Positions 25,001 through 40,000 of a stretch of 64,000 nucleotides of DNA are shown here, one piece after another. The notes beneath the pieces are model-generated. The model was not told where the DNA came from. It did not search any database and saw only the letters and a list, made by a program, of their open reading frames with translations. Origin of the DNA: Alentia gelatinosa (taxonomy: Eukaryota > Annelida > Polychaeta > Phyllodocida > Polynoidae); NCBI GenBank assembly GCA_950022655.1, contig OX465583.1:12609298-12673297 (forward strand), given 5' to 3'. A program made the translations under genes and the position numbers. Position 1 is the stretch's first letter. Each line of letters opens with the position of its first letter.

Positions 25001-28000
25001 TTTGTTACTTAAAGTAATGAAGAATTGGCGTCAAAATGAAAAGTAATTAATTGTTAAAAATATATGTTTGTCTTAAACTCAACAAGCCAAGAAACAAATG
25101 TCTTTTTCAAGGAAAGAGCACGCTCACACCTTGCAAAATGTATTCTTTACTATCAACCGCTGAAACATCTGGATCGTGGTTTCTATTGAAGAGGGCAACC
25201 GCGAGAGCATCGAAAGCTATTTAGAACAGAATTTTTCGTTGGAACTCTCTCGGGAAAAATCGGGCCTCCGATTTTTTTTATAAATCGGCCCCCGATTTCT
25301 TGGAAAAAAATTTTTTTATTTAGAACAGAAGACATATTTTTTCTATAAGTCAACTCTTGCTAAAGTTACTTTAAAAAGAATTGCTTATTTTGGGCAAATA
25401 CTGAAGGGGGAGTTCCATTGGGCTTGCTTTGAATCAGAAGGCATTAGGTGTCTGCCAAACCTAGTGTACAACCCCCCAGGTCAGTTCAAAGGTGCTGCAT
25501 TGGTTGGTTGGTTGGATGGTTGGTTGGTTTGATTTAACGCCCAGTTAACCATTAAAGGTTCTCACCAGACTTACTCAAGGTTCTTTTACACCACATGGGT
25601 GGTGATCGAATCTATGAAATGAATTCAGATAGAAATCTCACCCCTACACATTTACCGAGGTGAGAGTTCTTTTAGTTCCCACACCACATAGACATGGTAT
25701 GAGAACGATTGGCCTTTGATATAGCAGTAAATCTACCACTGCTGGGAATAAAGGAGAAGAGTGGCTGCAGTGGGACTCTAACCCACAAAGTCCTACAACC
25801 TTGGGATTACAAGTCCAGTGCCCTAACCACTGAGCTAACTCCCCACCCCCCTGCTGCATGATGGCCCTGTGATCAAAGTTTGCACGCACCCGACAGAAGC
25901 TAATTTATCAGGTGTTATGGGCTTTTGTTTTTGTTGGTTTGGTTTGATTTTACGTCCAGTCAACCATTATAGGTCCTTTCCAGACTTCCTCAAGGTTCTT
26001 TTACACCACGAGCATGGTGATCAAATCTATGTGATGAATTTAGGTAGAAACCTCACCCCTACACATTTACTAAGGTGAGAGTTGTTTTACTTCCAACACC
26101 ACATAGACATGGTATGAGAAGGATGGCCTTTGTTATAGCAGTAAATCTACCACTGCTAGGGGTGGGACTCGAACCCACAAAGTCTTAAAACCTTGGGGTT
26201 ACAAGTCTGGTGCTCTAACCACTGAGCTAACTCCCCACCCCCGTGTTATGGGCTCTTGCCTGTTACACTGTTATGTGGCCACCACTGACGAGCATGTTGC
26301 CTCCTCCACTACACTGATTGCTCTAAAAACATGGCAGAAGGTCACTCTGTGACTGCTATGTGGCTGCCGTGCGATGCTCTATTGGAGCGAATGATGCCTC
26401 GAGGCATCACCCAGCCCAGAGCGAATGATGCACTGAGGCATCATTTTTCAAAGATAACGGAGCAATTTTAATCAAATTTTCACAGATGTAAGTCTAACAC
26501 CACAATTAGTATTTCTATTCAGAAAAAAATAAAATATTTAGAATTATGTTTCATATCACATGTTTAAACACTCAAATTATGGGTTTCAACAAATGTGTGC
26601 CCGTCCCCTAGCGGGACAAGCTGCCACCAGCACCCATCCTTATGGGGGTAGCTCGGCCGCAGCCACCTGTCCTTAAGGGTTAAGCAATGACCAAGATATT
26701 CTTTGGAGATTATGAAGACGTGTCAATAACACCTCTATCACAAGCCGATGCTACCTTGAAAATGACAGTTTCCTGTCTGTTTTGAACCATGTTGCTATTG
26801 CGTCTCCCTGGAGTCAATTGTTCGGTTTGACAACGAGCATACCAACCTTGGTAACGGTTCAATTGAGCCGCTACACACTCTCCGAGCACTAATAAAAAAA
26901 AAGTTTTAAAAAATAAAAAAATAAAAAAAATTCTCTGGAAGTTTCATCCTGGTATCCTGAAGAAAAGGGATAACGTTCTGAATCTTGGCTGTACAGTCAG
27001 GTGACTTACCTGTTTAGGTAACAGGTCCTCTATGGTTTTACGGGACTTGTCAGTAAACTGGACCTGCACCTCGACCCCCTCCAAGACGAGAGCGCCACCT
27101 GAGGTTCGCTTAGCGTTGATTCCACGCGCCACATCTATTAAGGTCGACACAGCCCACCGCAGCTCGGCTAACCTGTGAACAGCAATCGTCACCAATGAAC
27201 AGCATGTAATTTTATTACCCACCTATTACGGAGTCTCCATAGGAAATGTATAGAGCACCTGGAAACAGCTACCTGGAGATTCTGACATGTCCGGAAAAAT
27301 AGTCCTGCCCATAATGAGGTTGAATCATAATGTACTTCGAAATAGGTTTCTTGATTGTTCATTCAATGCTAGTTATTTAGAATCAATCATAATAATCTAA
27401 TTTTCCATCAGAAATCATTGTAATGACACCCTTTGCATGCTAAAAGTACAGGTTTATAGAGAACTATATTATTGGTGTAGGTCTACACCGAATGACTGCC
27501 ATGCTTAACAATGCTGTGGTGTCTGGAACTAGATGTATTGCAAAAACTTTTTAATTGTAATAGACTTGTTATTAATCTTGTAGGTGGGTAATAAATACAA
27601 TATCGACTGGTTTTGTATACGATTGACCGTAATCTCCTCGTAGTTGACGACGTCATATCCTCGCTAATAGCTCGAATATTACTACGCATCAACTACTCGG
27701 AGATTACGATCACTCGTACACAAAACCAGTCATTATTGTGTATGTATCCACAGACAAAACTATTCTCCTAAATTTCTATCTTATGTTTTTTGTTTGTTGT
27801 TTGGGTAGTTTAAAGTCCAATATGTTCTATACCACTCGCTCACATAACTAATGATGACTAGTTAAAATCAAACATATCGGTGAACACCAACACCCACACT
27901 ATTCCATTAGAAACCAGTCAAATTTTCACAAATAGATGTTCAGATAAAAAATATATCACAAACAACCAAAAATATTTTATCACAAACATGCAAAGAAAGT

Positions 28001-31000
28001 CGTACAAAAATGTCAAAGTAATTCTACAGTATTTTTCTGATTAATCCAGACCATCTACAATGTCTTATCTCAGCCTGGTATAAAAGTCCATAGGCTTAAC
28101 ATAAGGAACTCGTACTCAATAGGCTTGCGAGCACGGTAACTCATACTCAATGGGCAATAAACAGATAAGTAATTCCAGGCTAAGATAAAATCAGAAACAT
28201 ATTTGTGTTTGGTTTGAATCCCCAATCGCCATCTCGTTTGGAGCGATTTAGAATATTCACTCGGCTATCGCCTCGTTCATATAACTGCACGTTCCAATCT
28301 TGATGAGGAACCGAGACACAGACCAAACACACATTAGTTTCTTCGGTAATATTTTTTCTTATAATTCGGTAATTTCTTACCTCACATCTTGCGGGGTGCT
28401 ATTGGTATTTATTTCGTATAGATAAAAAAATTTTTTTTTATTAGTTTCTTTCTTAGTGTTCAATTTAAGAGGAAATCATACTTTTTATTGAGCTCCCCGT
28501 CTTTCAAATTCTGCAACTCGGGGATGTTTTCAATCAGTGTCTCCGTTGATGCCTTATCGTACATCTGTTGTGCAATCTGTAAAAACAAGTCGTTCCTGGC
28601 ACATTAAAAGCTATTGATATGAATTGCTATTGGTACAACTGCTTAGATACTATGGAGTGCTTCAGAATATTCACTCGGCTATCGCCTCGTTCGTATTACT
28701 GTACACTCCAAACTCGATGGCGAACGAGGACACAGACCAAACACTCATCAGTTTCTTTCTTAGTCTTAGCAAACAGACTTATATTATATTGAACAATAAC
28801 CCTTGTACGTGGTACAGAAAAAGGGGCTTCCTGTACGATCTTACATTATTTCTACCACTTGCCGTCTGTCTGTCATTTGTTTGTTGGTTGGTTGGTTTGA
28901 TTTAACGTCCAGTTAACCATTACAAGTTCTTACCAGACATTCTCAAGGTTCTTTTACACCACAAGGGTGGTGATCTAATCTATGAGATGAATTTAGGCAG
29001 AAATCTTACCCCTACACATTTACCGAGGGGAGAGTTCTTTTAGTTCCCACACCATATAGACATGGTATGAGAAGGATTGACCTTGACTGGAACGGTTTTG
29101 TGTCCAATCAATATCTTTTCCTGGTGAAAATCACGGGATTAATTCTAATCACAATGACCGAGTAGTGCGTTGAAGCTTACCTCGTAGAAGAGTTTGTACG
29201 AAGACCTGATGACAGTTCGCCCGTACCACCCGTCCACCACCTCGTAGTTCTTGTCCAGCTCCCAGATTACACTCATGGCATACCTACAAGAAAACATTAC
29301 TATATTCAAAAATACCGTTGGATCTAATATATTGTGTTTATTGTAGTACAGTACAAACGAACTAAGTGGACACCCTCCGTTCCGGGCTGAAGTGTCTGCT
29401 TATGCTGAGTGTCTGCTTATGCTAGATGCCCGCTTACGCAGGGTTATCATGTGTCCTCCAGGCCAATATGCAAGTGTTATACTTGTAGGGGTCAGGGTAG
29501 TCGAGCAGCGTTGTTTCACTTCACGCTAGGTGGCGCGAGTGCCGATCCCTGCCGGGCGGTAAGGCTGGTGGACCCGTGGTATGTAAATGATACGGGGTCA
29601 CCTGCAATACGTAACTCAGTCACTATATAAGGCTGAGTCCAAGGCGGGTTGATAGGACTTCTCGCAGTGCCTCTCTACAGAATGAACGCCTGGAGCCTCA
29701 TGTGTTGGTAAGGTTGCATTGAACACCTTTCAACGTTGAAGAGACCAGTATCTCTTCCCGTGCTAGTTTGTGCATCGAAGCACTAACATATTGTAACAGA
29801 AATACAGAAATAAAGCTTGGTATACTGAAACAGTCCGGAGTCTGGTCTTGTCTAAGTAATTAAGCGGTAGGTAGTAGATTCTGCATCTCCCTGCCCCTTT
29901 TCAGCGGGTAAACCCAAACCCACCTGTACTGGCACGGTAAGTACAGTGTAGCGACCGAGTCTCGGAACCCCCGGTCGGCTGTTGATCACGGAAAGTGGTA
30001 AGACACTTTCAGCGACTAGGGGATACGCTACATACTGATATGTAGGAGATCCAGAGGGATGGTAGATCGGAAATCCACTTTCCGATATCTTAATTGGATC
30101 CGAAGTTTTTAAACTTTTAATTACTAAATGTATTTTCTATGAATATACTCCCACACACTAATAAAAAAGAGATTAATCTATTTTTGGTTAGTATTCTAAG
30201 AGCCAGTGTCCGGACACTAGCAGTTCTGGATGCAAGGATTACTCCTTAGAGGTTTTTCATCAATGGAAATTTTAAATTTTAGGACAAGGCTTACACTTTT
30301 CATTTTATATTGGACTGTTGATTAACTTTCATGAATTGTAAACAAGATCAACCAAACTCTCTGAAATTGTATGTAATGTGTATGGACCTTTTGCTGTTCA
30401 TCTGTATTCACACTTGCAAAAAAGACTCATGCATATTAGGTGTTTTAGAAATTACAAGGGTGGCAATCTTTTCTTCAGAAATATAAGATAACAGTCTATC
30501 AGTTGGGCAATAGATAAGCCAGCTTAAGTATGAGTCACTCAATAGAAATTAAAAAAAACAGACAATAAAAAGGAGCAAGACCAACTTGAGTTAACAATAA
30601 AAAAAAAGAATGAGAGAAAGAGCAAAAGTGTAGGAAATTAAAAGATTTTGCATGGTAAGCTGATTAGCAACGGTTAGAAGAATTTGTATGCAAAAGTTAG
30701 ATAAGAAGAACATAAATGTATACATAACAAGAGCTAAGAATGCATTTTAAAATAGAAATATTGGCCTTTAAAGGCCAAATTAGCAGGTGGACGCATTTAA
30801 AACTCAATACAAGGTCCATCAATAATTAATTACTATGAGATCAAGGAAGCCCCCCAGGAGTTGAGGAAGTTCATAAAGTAGTTTGTCTTTTTTAAATCCA
30901 TGTCAAAATACTAAATTATAAAACTATAGGATATTGCATTGCCATAAAACTTGTCCAGAAAAAAGAAATCATATATCTTTCTGTACTTAGTTATGGCTCT

Positions 31001-34000
31001 ATTTAGTGTTGGTTTGACATACTACAGGCTTAAGTTCAAAGTGAGGCTGAGCTTCAAGCAGATACTTAGTGTTCTTATAAGGATATAGGTATAGGGTATA
31101 TGCCAATATGTTTGAAGAGTGATAGGAACCACAGAGTCCTCTGGGGGAACATGACTGCACTACAATTCAAAGATGGCTGATACCCCCCCCCCCCCCCCCC
31201 CTGCTATGAAATTAGGCAGAAATACATGAATATCATGCCAAATACAAGTTCAACCTAAATAATGACACTTCCTAGAGGGTAGGCAACTGTCAGTGCCACC
31301 TATGGAGATGCTAAATGTTACACCAATGCTCCCTGTTAATCAATATTGGGTAAACTTCTGTTTGAGTATGCCCATTCCAACCAAACCCCCCCCCCCCCAC
31401 TTTCAACAAATACTTGAATATCTCAGTAAATATAGAATCTACCTAGAAAATTCCACTTCCTAGCACCTACTGTTTTTTATTATCTTTCAAATGAGGCATA
31501 TTATATTATGATATAACCAGTTTTACAGGTAGAAATATATGCATAAAGGAGTTCTTAAAAATGGACCTGTGACTACAATAGTCCCCCCCCCCCCCCCCAC
31601 AAACTGAATTCACTATTTTTCATAAATCCATACCAAAATACCAAATATCAAAACTGTAAGGCATTGTACCACCATAAAACCTTCTGTCGAAAACAGAAAT
31701 CATATTCCTATCTGTACTTAGTTAGCTATAAAAGGCAAAAATGTGGTCAGGTCACTTAGTGACTCTACAAGCAGTTGTACTACAGTAGGCTATAGCCATA
31801 ACCTAAAGACCAATCGTCCACCTGGAAATAAAGCCACTCTCAAAAGAAAAATTAATTTTTTAATTTTTTTTTTTTTAATTTTCAGCTGAGGGAGCAGACC
31901 TCGCATCGTCTTGTTTTCTAAATAAATAAATAAATTACAGAGAACAATATAATCACATAATGCAGAATAAATTTATCTAGAGCTTACCTGTCGACACCTC
32001 CGAGGAGAGAGCAGAGGTCAGCGCTGAGTACCTCAGGGAGCATGTCGTAACGCCGGTCAGCCAGGTACACCGTGGTCCCTCGCGACCGAGCTTCCAGGTC
32101 TGTCAGCGAGTTGGCAGGAACAAAGTAGGTCACGTCCGCAATATGTACGCCCAGCTCCAGGTTCCCATTCTTCAGCCTCCTACAGAACATGTTAAAAATC
32201 TGATTTTTTTGTTTTGTTTTTATTACCTTAGATATCAGCGGGTATATAAAATAAAGAGACAATATTTTCATGTGAACTTTACTGCCTTAGAGAGACTGAG
32301 AAATTGAAAAAACATATTTATTGGTCACAAATTTAGGGTGTGGTGTGTGGGGAGTTCTAAACCACTGTTAAATATAGTGAATGAGGTTAATTTATAACAT
32401 TTTTTCTTTAACACAAGAAAAAGGAGCTTCATGAGGATGCCAGTTGTGGTCAGAAAAACATTGTTTGTTTGTTTGTTTGGTTTGATTTTACGTCCAGTCA
32501 TCCATTATAGGTCCTTTCCAGACTTTCTCAAGGTTCTTTGACACCACTAGGGTGGTGATCGAATCTATGTGATGAATTCAGGTAGAAATCTCACCCCTAC
32601 ACATTTACCGAGGTGAGAGTTCTTTTACTTCCCACACCACATAGACATGGTATGAGAAGGATAGCCTTTGATATAGCAGTAAATCTACCACTGCTGGGGG
32701 TGGGACTCGAACCCACAAAGTCTTACAACCTTGGGATTACAAGTCCGGTGCTCTATCCACTGAGATATTTCCCATTGCAATACAGTGTTTACGCATTACA
32801 TACACATTACAGTGGGGAATCAAAGGATTTAAGGGAAAGCTCAAGTTTTTACATGGGTCAGTGGGCAGGTTCAGTTGGGGATCATGGGCTGTGGCTGAAT
32901 TGGGTAATTTAACGGTTGCTATGTCAAAATTACACAAGGAAAAACTTTTTTTTTTATCATGAAAATGAAAACATGAATTTCAATGGAAACCGGCATCCCT
33001 GGTTTTATAAACTGGAAATCAAAACAAGGAGTTCCTTGGCAGAGCGGAAAATAGACAACCTGGAGATGAAATGAGGAAGGACTATCTGACCTGACAGAGA
33101 GCGTATCGTCCACATCCTCGCACCCTTTGGGGTCGATGCTGAAGATGAGGTGTGAGTGGCGCAGGTCCCGGCGCCGAGCTATTTCTGCGGGATCCATCTC
33201 CCAGTGCTGATCCCACGTGTTGACCGGCAACTCCTTCAGCTGAGGCCACGCACAAATACAACACACATATTTACCCCATTATTCAAGTTAAAAATATGAT
33301 AATAAAAAAAAGGTTTAAAAAAAAGCTAATGATAGCATGGTAACCTATCTTCCCTATCACCCAAAGTTTCTAATCCTCATTAGTCATGCTTAATCTCCCA
33401 CACCCAGTGGGATACCGCTTGTCAAGAGCTCCTGTCACTGTCAACAGTGTCAGAACAGGCCCCTGACATCAAATTATAGGCAGCCTGAAGATTCCCATAG
33501 ATGAATCCGCAATTCGTTGACCATGGACAATTCCATGACAACAGACCACGCCCCCAGTACATGACATCATGACAAAGGCGCACTCAAAACAATCCGCATA
33601 GCGATTCTCCTAGAAATGCATGGATCGGCAAGGGAACTGTTCGATAGTGAGCGCACGATGACATCATCACGCTGTCGCCTGACAGCACATTCAAGCGGTA
33701 GCTGCATCCCAAACTACATACCACGTCTCCCATGAGTTATGTATCTTTTAAATTGTACTATTTGTAAATGTTATATTTGATTCTATTGGTGCTGATAGCA
33801 AAATCTACAGACTACAATGAACAAGCTTACTGAGAACTCAAAAACGATGAAAACTGTATTCCTTGGTGAGTAGGACAAGTACTACAGTCTGTGATCCCCA
33901 AGTAGAGCCCTATCTTCCATGTCCTATTGATTCTAAACCAAATATATATGCATGGGAGATTGTAGTATGAAGACAGTTCCTAGTGTTAGCTATGCATTCA

Positions 34001-37000
34001 AAGTGGTTTGTATGGTAACAGTGCAAGGGTTTTCACCCATGCATTATCTACGGGGAGCTTGTCAGGGAAAAACCTGAAAATCATGGAAGTAATAACGCAC
34101 ACATCTATACGGGAATTGGGTATATATGGGGTTCCTGAAACAATATGGGGTTGACTTACGCAGGTCCTATTGAGGCTTTGGGGTCATCCATAAAGTATGT
34201 ATGCAGAATTTCTAGAATTTTGGACCCCCAACCTCTTTTTGTTTGTTTGTTTGGTTTGATTTTACGTCCAGTCAACCATTATAGGTCCTTTCCAGACTTT
34301 CTCAAGGTTCTTTTACACCACTAGGGTGGTGATCGAATCTATGTGATGAATTCAGGTAGAAATCTCACCACTACACATTTACCGAGGTGAGAGTTGTTTT
34401 ACTTCCCACACCACATAGACATGGTATGAGAAGTATGGCCTTTGTTATAGCAGTAAATCTACCACTGCTGGGGGTGGGACTCGAACCCACAAAGTTTTAC
34501 AACCTTGGGGTTACAAGTCCGGTGCTTTAACCTCTGAGCTAACTCCCCACCCCCACCCCCACCCCCACCCCCACCCCCACCCCCAACCCCAACCCCTGAC
34601 CCAACTCCCAATCTTATATGCAATAGAACAAAGAAGGGGCAAATGCACATTTTCCCAAATTTTGGACCCCCCTGAGTGCGTACATACTTTATGGGTGGCC
34701 CCTTTTGAGTTGTGAGGGCAATATTTCTGTGTTTTATAAAAACCCTGATTTTAGGGATTTCCCTGAACTCTGACATCCCTGAATTAAAGGAAACATGAAA
34801 AAACAGAAATGCATCCCCATTTCTACACGGTCTTACCAGGGCCTCTGAGAATGGCGTGGCGTTGGTGATGGAGTTTTCTATGAGGATAGAAGCCGTCTCC
34901 GTCTCCAGGTCGCCGATCTTACCCAGACTCCGCACGAAGTGGCCGTTAGGGTATTGAGAGTCCGCCTCCCACGAATCTATCCTCACAATAATTCTGTAAG
35001 AATGTAAGAAAAAAAAAGAAAAAAAATTCTGTAAGAAGAGTAGTGAATGTCATCTTTATTCACGTTTTTACTGTTTTTTTCTTTAAGAAATTTGTGAATT
35101 GTATCTGATGCAGAGTCACATGACACGCTTACTAGTAACGATGACAAACTATAAGATACACAGCCTTTGACATTTCTTGATTTTGTATTGTCCTGTGATG
35201 CACTGTGTTGTCCGGATGGACGCTGCAAGGAAGAACGCCCATTAAGGCGATTGTACGCTGTAATTTGTTATCTGAATTTTAAAAAATACAAACTACTGTC
35301 CTTCGCTGTATTTTCGGAATTCATGTGTATATTTTGTACTTCGATGTCTTTGGGTGTGTAAAATGTTCAAGTCGCTCTCTAAAAGAAGATGATGGACTCC
35401 ATCCCGGAATGAAAAACTCATGAAAATGTGCTACTATATACAAACTTAAATAACCTATACTATGTTTTCTTACCACTTATATATGTATATCTATACGAAA
35501 GGACGCTTTAAAGGCTTAACTACTTTCTCAATGCTCTTATTATACACAATATTATGTGGAATGCGAGTGCAGAGGTTTTGGCCTTACGGACATAATCCGC
35601 CATATTACATGTTTGTCCCTTTATTGGAATCCAAAATATTGTAAACTCTCAAATTATTGTTTTCTACCAAATGAACCAATAAAGAAACTTGAAAAATAAA
35701 GAAAAAATATATACCTATGTATTTCTGAGATTTTGACACCCCACCCCCTCCCCTCAGTGCGTACATACTTCATAAATGGCCCCCAATAAAAGTTTAGACA
35801 TAAAAAGTGTTCTGATGACTGACCTGTGACCCCGCAGCGCGTCGACCTGCGCGGTGCTGATGCGAACCTTCGGCACGCGCCGGTCCCAGGGTAAGACGAG
35901 CACGCGCCCCGCCTTGCGCTGTCCCTCCTCCTCCTGACTGAAGGTGGCCACGTAGTCCCTCCAACCGCGCTGCACCACGCCCACCACGCGCCCCGTGGGC
36001 ATCGAGTTCACCGCCTCGCCCTCCTCCCCAGGCGCGTCATCTGACAAGAAATGTAATACCCATACTGAAACCATTTGAATACCGCTGTCCATTCTCAATA
36101 TTTTCTTTCGATTTTTTCCTTATATACTATAATAGTCCTTCATCTTATCCCTTATATATACAGTAAAACCACGCTTCAGGGACACCTTGCTTAAGGGGAC
36201 ACCTCGGTTAAGGGGGCACTTTGTTCAGAATAGAAATTTTAAGTTTATTTTAACCCCAATTAAGGGGTCACCTCACTTAAGCGGACAATTTATTTGGAAC
36301 GGAGGGTGTTCCCTTAAGCAGGGTTTTACTGTATCTCGCTGGACATAAGATGGCATGACTGTCTGCCAGGGCGTGACTGTATGCCAGATGAGTTAATTTT
36401 TCTCCTTCTCGGATTTCCCAGTCTCGTTGGAAAATCTGTTTTCGCGATAGTGAGCACTACATTAACGCCTTGTTGAACACATTTACACTGGAGCCCATCG
36501 AAGATGGAGTGGTTAGCCCCTAAAGGGCTGATTCCATCAGGACAATATTTTTTGTCCTGCAAGGTCAGGCTGTGTCTTGTAACACCCTGTTACATCTTAA
36601 TGAACTGGGATAAATCGTGCAAGATCTGGTTGTGCACTTATCCATATGTGTGTAGCCTACATTATCGTTCAAAGGGGGCTTTTCCACTGCTGTGATTCAA
36701 CTAGATATTCACACACATTCATCCCGACCTAGCGAGTCAACAAATCAGCCATGATCAGGATATATTGCATGTCCTGGTGGAACAGTTACCTCCTGTTTAA
36801 ATAGAAAACTATATAAAAAAAAAAAAAAAACAATATTATTGTAGTATCTTTTCCTTCTACTGAGTTTTATGTCTGTCTTTTACCCTGTGGGAGTTTGACT
36901 GATATGTATAGCTCAGTTGATTAGGGGGGTGCCCCTCTTGGAATTTTTTTTTTTTTTTTTACAAAAAAAACAAAACAACCTTACCTTGTGTGTTTTGTGT

Positions 37001-40000
37001 GAGGGACAGGGACCGGCCGGTCCATTGACTGCGAGGTAGCACCTCCACCACCACTGTGTCCCCGTGCACCGTGTGGTTCCGTGCCGCAGACCCGCTGATC
37101 AGAATGTCGCTCTTAAAACTGCTGTCTTTTGTCTTCACCCTAAAATAGGTATGAAGAAAGCTATGCATGTGCATCAGGGTTTGTGTTATTTATCTCACCC
37201 CAGATATTTTTTCTCCATAGACTTAACATTGGGAACTCGTATCTAACGCCCATTAGATATTTAGGTAAAATATCCATTGGGGGATAATGTCACAAATGTT
37301 AGCCCATTAGTCAATATTAAAGGTGAGATAAATTCAGAAACCCATTCAAGTTTAGGGTTTGAGCTCGTATCCCATCGAGTTTGAATCACGTAGTAATGCA
37401 CAAGGCGAAGCCGCGTGAATTACTATGTGATTCAAATGAGATAGTTTCCTCTATATTTTCTATCACCTATGACTGGAAGTTGAACTGAAAGGCATGTAAA
37501 ACAATTTATAGTGAAAAGATACAATTGATAGAACCTCCTCAGAAAAACACTTCTATATTTCTAAATTCAACTTACATTAGGGAAAAACAAAATGAACACA
37601 GTAACTAATCTTACCGATTTATTACTTACTTGTTGAGAGATATCACCCATCAATAGTTGGGAGATAAGTTATGACATTATACTATCAAGAAACGTCACGA
37701 AATTTCATATTGTTATTTATATGGTATGAGTTATCTTCACAGAATGATATCATGAAGTGGAGCTGAGTGATATCTGTAGCAGAAGACAACAAGAGCCATG
37801 TAAACAATTATATGAAATTGAATGACGTTTAGATTTTATCCTACCCCATTATATGTTTTTAACTTCATGTCAAGCGTGGCATATGAATTTTATGGCATAG
37901 CTGTGGCATACAGTCTCAGCATATTATGTCTATGGAGATTCATATGAGGAGTAGGATAAATGACAGTTTGCCATGGTTATGGTGGTTAGGTGAAGTTTTA
38001 AACTGTCGTTCAAGTTAACATCGCATTGGGGAGTGATCGTATCTTATCTGCCATAGCGGCAACAGGATGAAAATTATGTCTTATATCTACATGTCTTTGG
38101 TGAACTGCCAACAGTAACTGAAAACTCATAACTCAGAAAACTGTAGAAATGTGCACAAATCCTGGTAATATTCCGACCACATGAACTTACAGTATTACAT
38201 TACCTCTGAAAATAAAGAAATTGGTTGAGTTTTTAAAGCCTTTTTCTTGATGAAAATATTGTTCATATACTGCAACGTATTGAAGGGTTCTACATAATTG
38301 ATCCTCTTAATAATCCTCAAAGTCCACATTAGTTTTGACGTAATTCTTGGGAGTTTCCCTGCCATCACGTTATATTTTGGTGCCAAACATTAGTCAATGT
38401 GAGGGCGAGTATAAATTGAGAAACCTATACAAGTTTATGCTTAGAGCTTGATCCCATCTCATTGGAATCGCAATGTAATTCACGCAGCTTCGTCTTGTGA
38501 ATTACTATGTGATTCAAACTCGATGAGATCATATGAGCTCTGACCCTAAACTTTCATAGGTTTCCTCTTTGTTCATAGGATTCCTCTAAATGATTTATTC
38601 TGATAAGGACTGATCTGGGCATACCCACGGCCCTTGTGATGGGTTACCTACAATACCTTACCTACCCTGTAATGCTGTAAAGTCTTGGTCCCTACTTGCG
38701 TAAGGAGTAGACCTTAAGAAGAGAGAGAAGAACTCAAACACAGAGGTACTACGTGCTACTATGAGTCAAGAACTGAACTAACTGTTTATTGACAGGGATG
38801 AGTCTTGGTTTTATACGATTAGCAGGGGGTTGACATGACAGGCTTGGCATCTGTGAGCTCTATGCTCTCATTGGCTGTTGTACCAACAGCCAATAGGGGA
38901 AGCCAAATCCGTTCCGGTTGAGCGCCCGTTCCGGTCTGGCGCACATGTCAGGAGGCCGCTCATGACACTGAACAACTCAGTGTCATAGGCAGAGCGACCT
39001 GCCCTCATGTGGGCAGACTGGAAACTAGAGATGAGCGATAATAGGAGTATAATATGCCATTCAAAGCATGGCAGCCGTATTGTAAACATCAGGGAGGAGG
39101 CTACTAACCAAAATGGCGACTGGTCCAATTCAGTCAATTTGTTCCTCAATAATTAGGGGTAATTTAGATAATGACTTTCTTCTCATAGAAACCAATATTA
39201 CATGGCCACGATAGGAATGTATAGACCAGAACTTTACAATGTGTTACTCACCCTGTAGGAGAGACGAAGGCCTCCTGCTGTGGGTTATGTTTGTTGACGT
39301 TGAGTCTGCCTTGTATAAAACGTCCCATCTTGAGCCCAGCCTCGAGTACGTCAGCAGACAGGTACCCCACCGCCTCAGACACCACTAGGCAGAGAGAGAT
39401 AGGCACACTTTATACGTCTCCTGCTTAATTTAGTCATAAACACATTCGCTGTTGTATGTTTAACCTGCAATTAACCTTAGGTGAGCGACACTTAGGAAGG
39501 AGTCTGAGATCTTGTACGTTAAATCATCATGACTACCTGTAGCGTCTTGACCATTATCATCCACCTAATACAAAGTGTCCATAGAAAACGCATGGGCAGC
39601 ATGTATCTACATAACTAGAGCATACAGATATGTTGTATGCTCCGGGTTGCATAAGCCGGTGCATATGGAAAACTAGTATATATGGAAAAATAGTGCATAC
39701 CTAAATTAACTGATATCAGAAACCTACTTGTCAGGAAAAGGTGGGTAATAAATACAATGTAGACTAGTTTCAGATAAAAACGGTTGTATACTCCTCTGAG
39801 TTGCCTCTGCACAATATCCTCGCATGCACTCAGATATCACTATCAGGGATGTCAGTTGGGGTCAGATAAAAAACAAGGAAATATTTCCCTGCAATAGTGT
39901 TAGCCATCAGATCTATATATACACCAAAAAGACCTAAAATATAGCAGATACAAATAACATTATCACTACGGAACATGGGTCTGGAGGCAGGTTAATTGGG

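Noticed and set aside
25770..25850. tRNA gene
   Set aside because: The tRNA-Thr-like sequence is the head of a SINE: five related copies have the same non-tRNA body and tail, and the acceptor stem is not closed.
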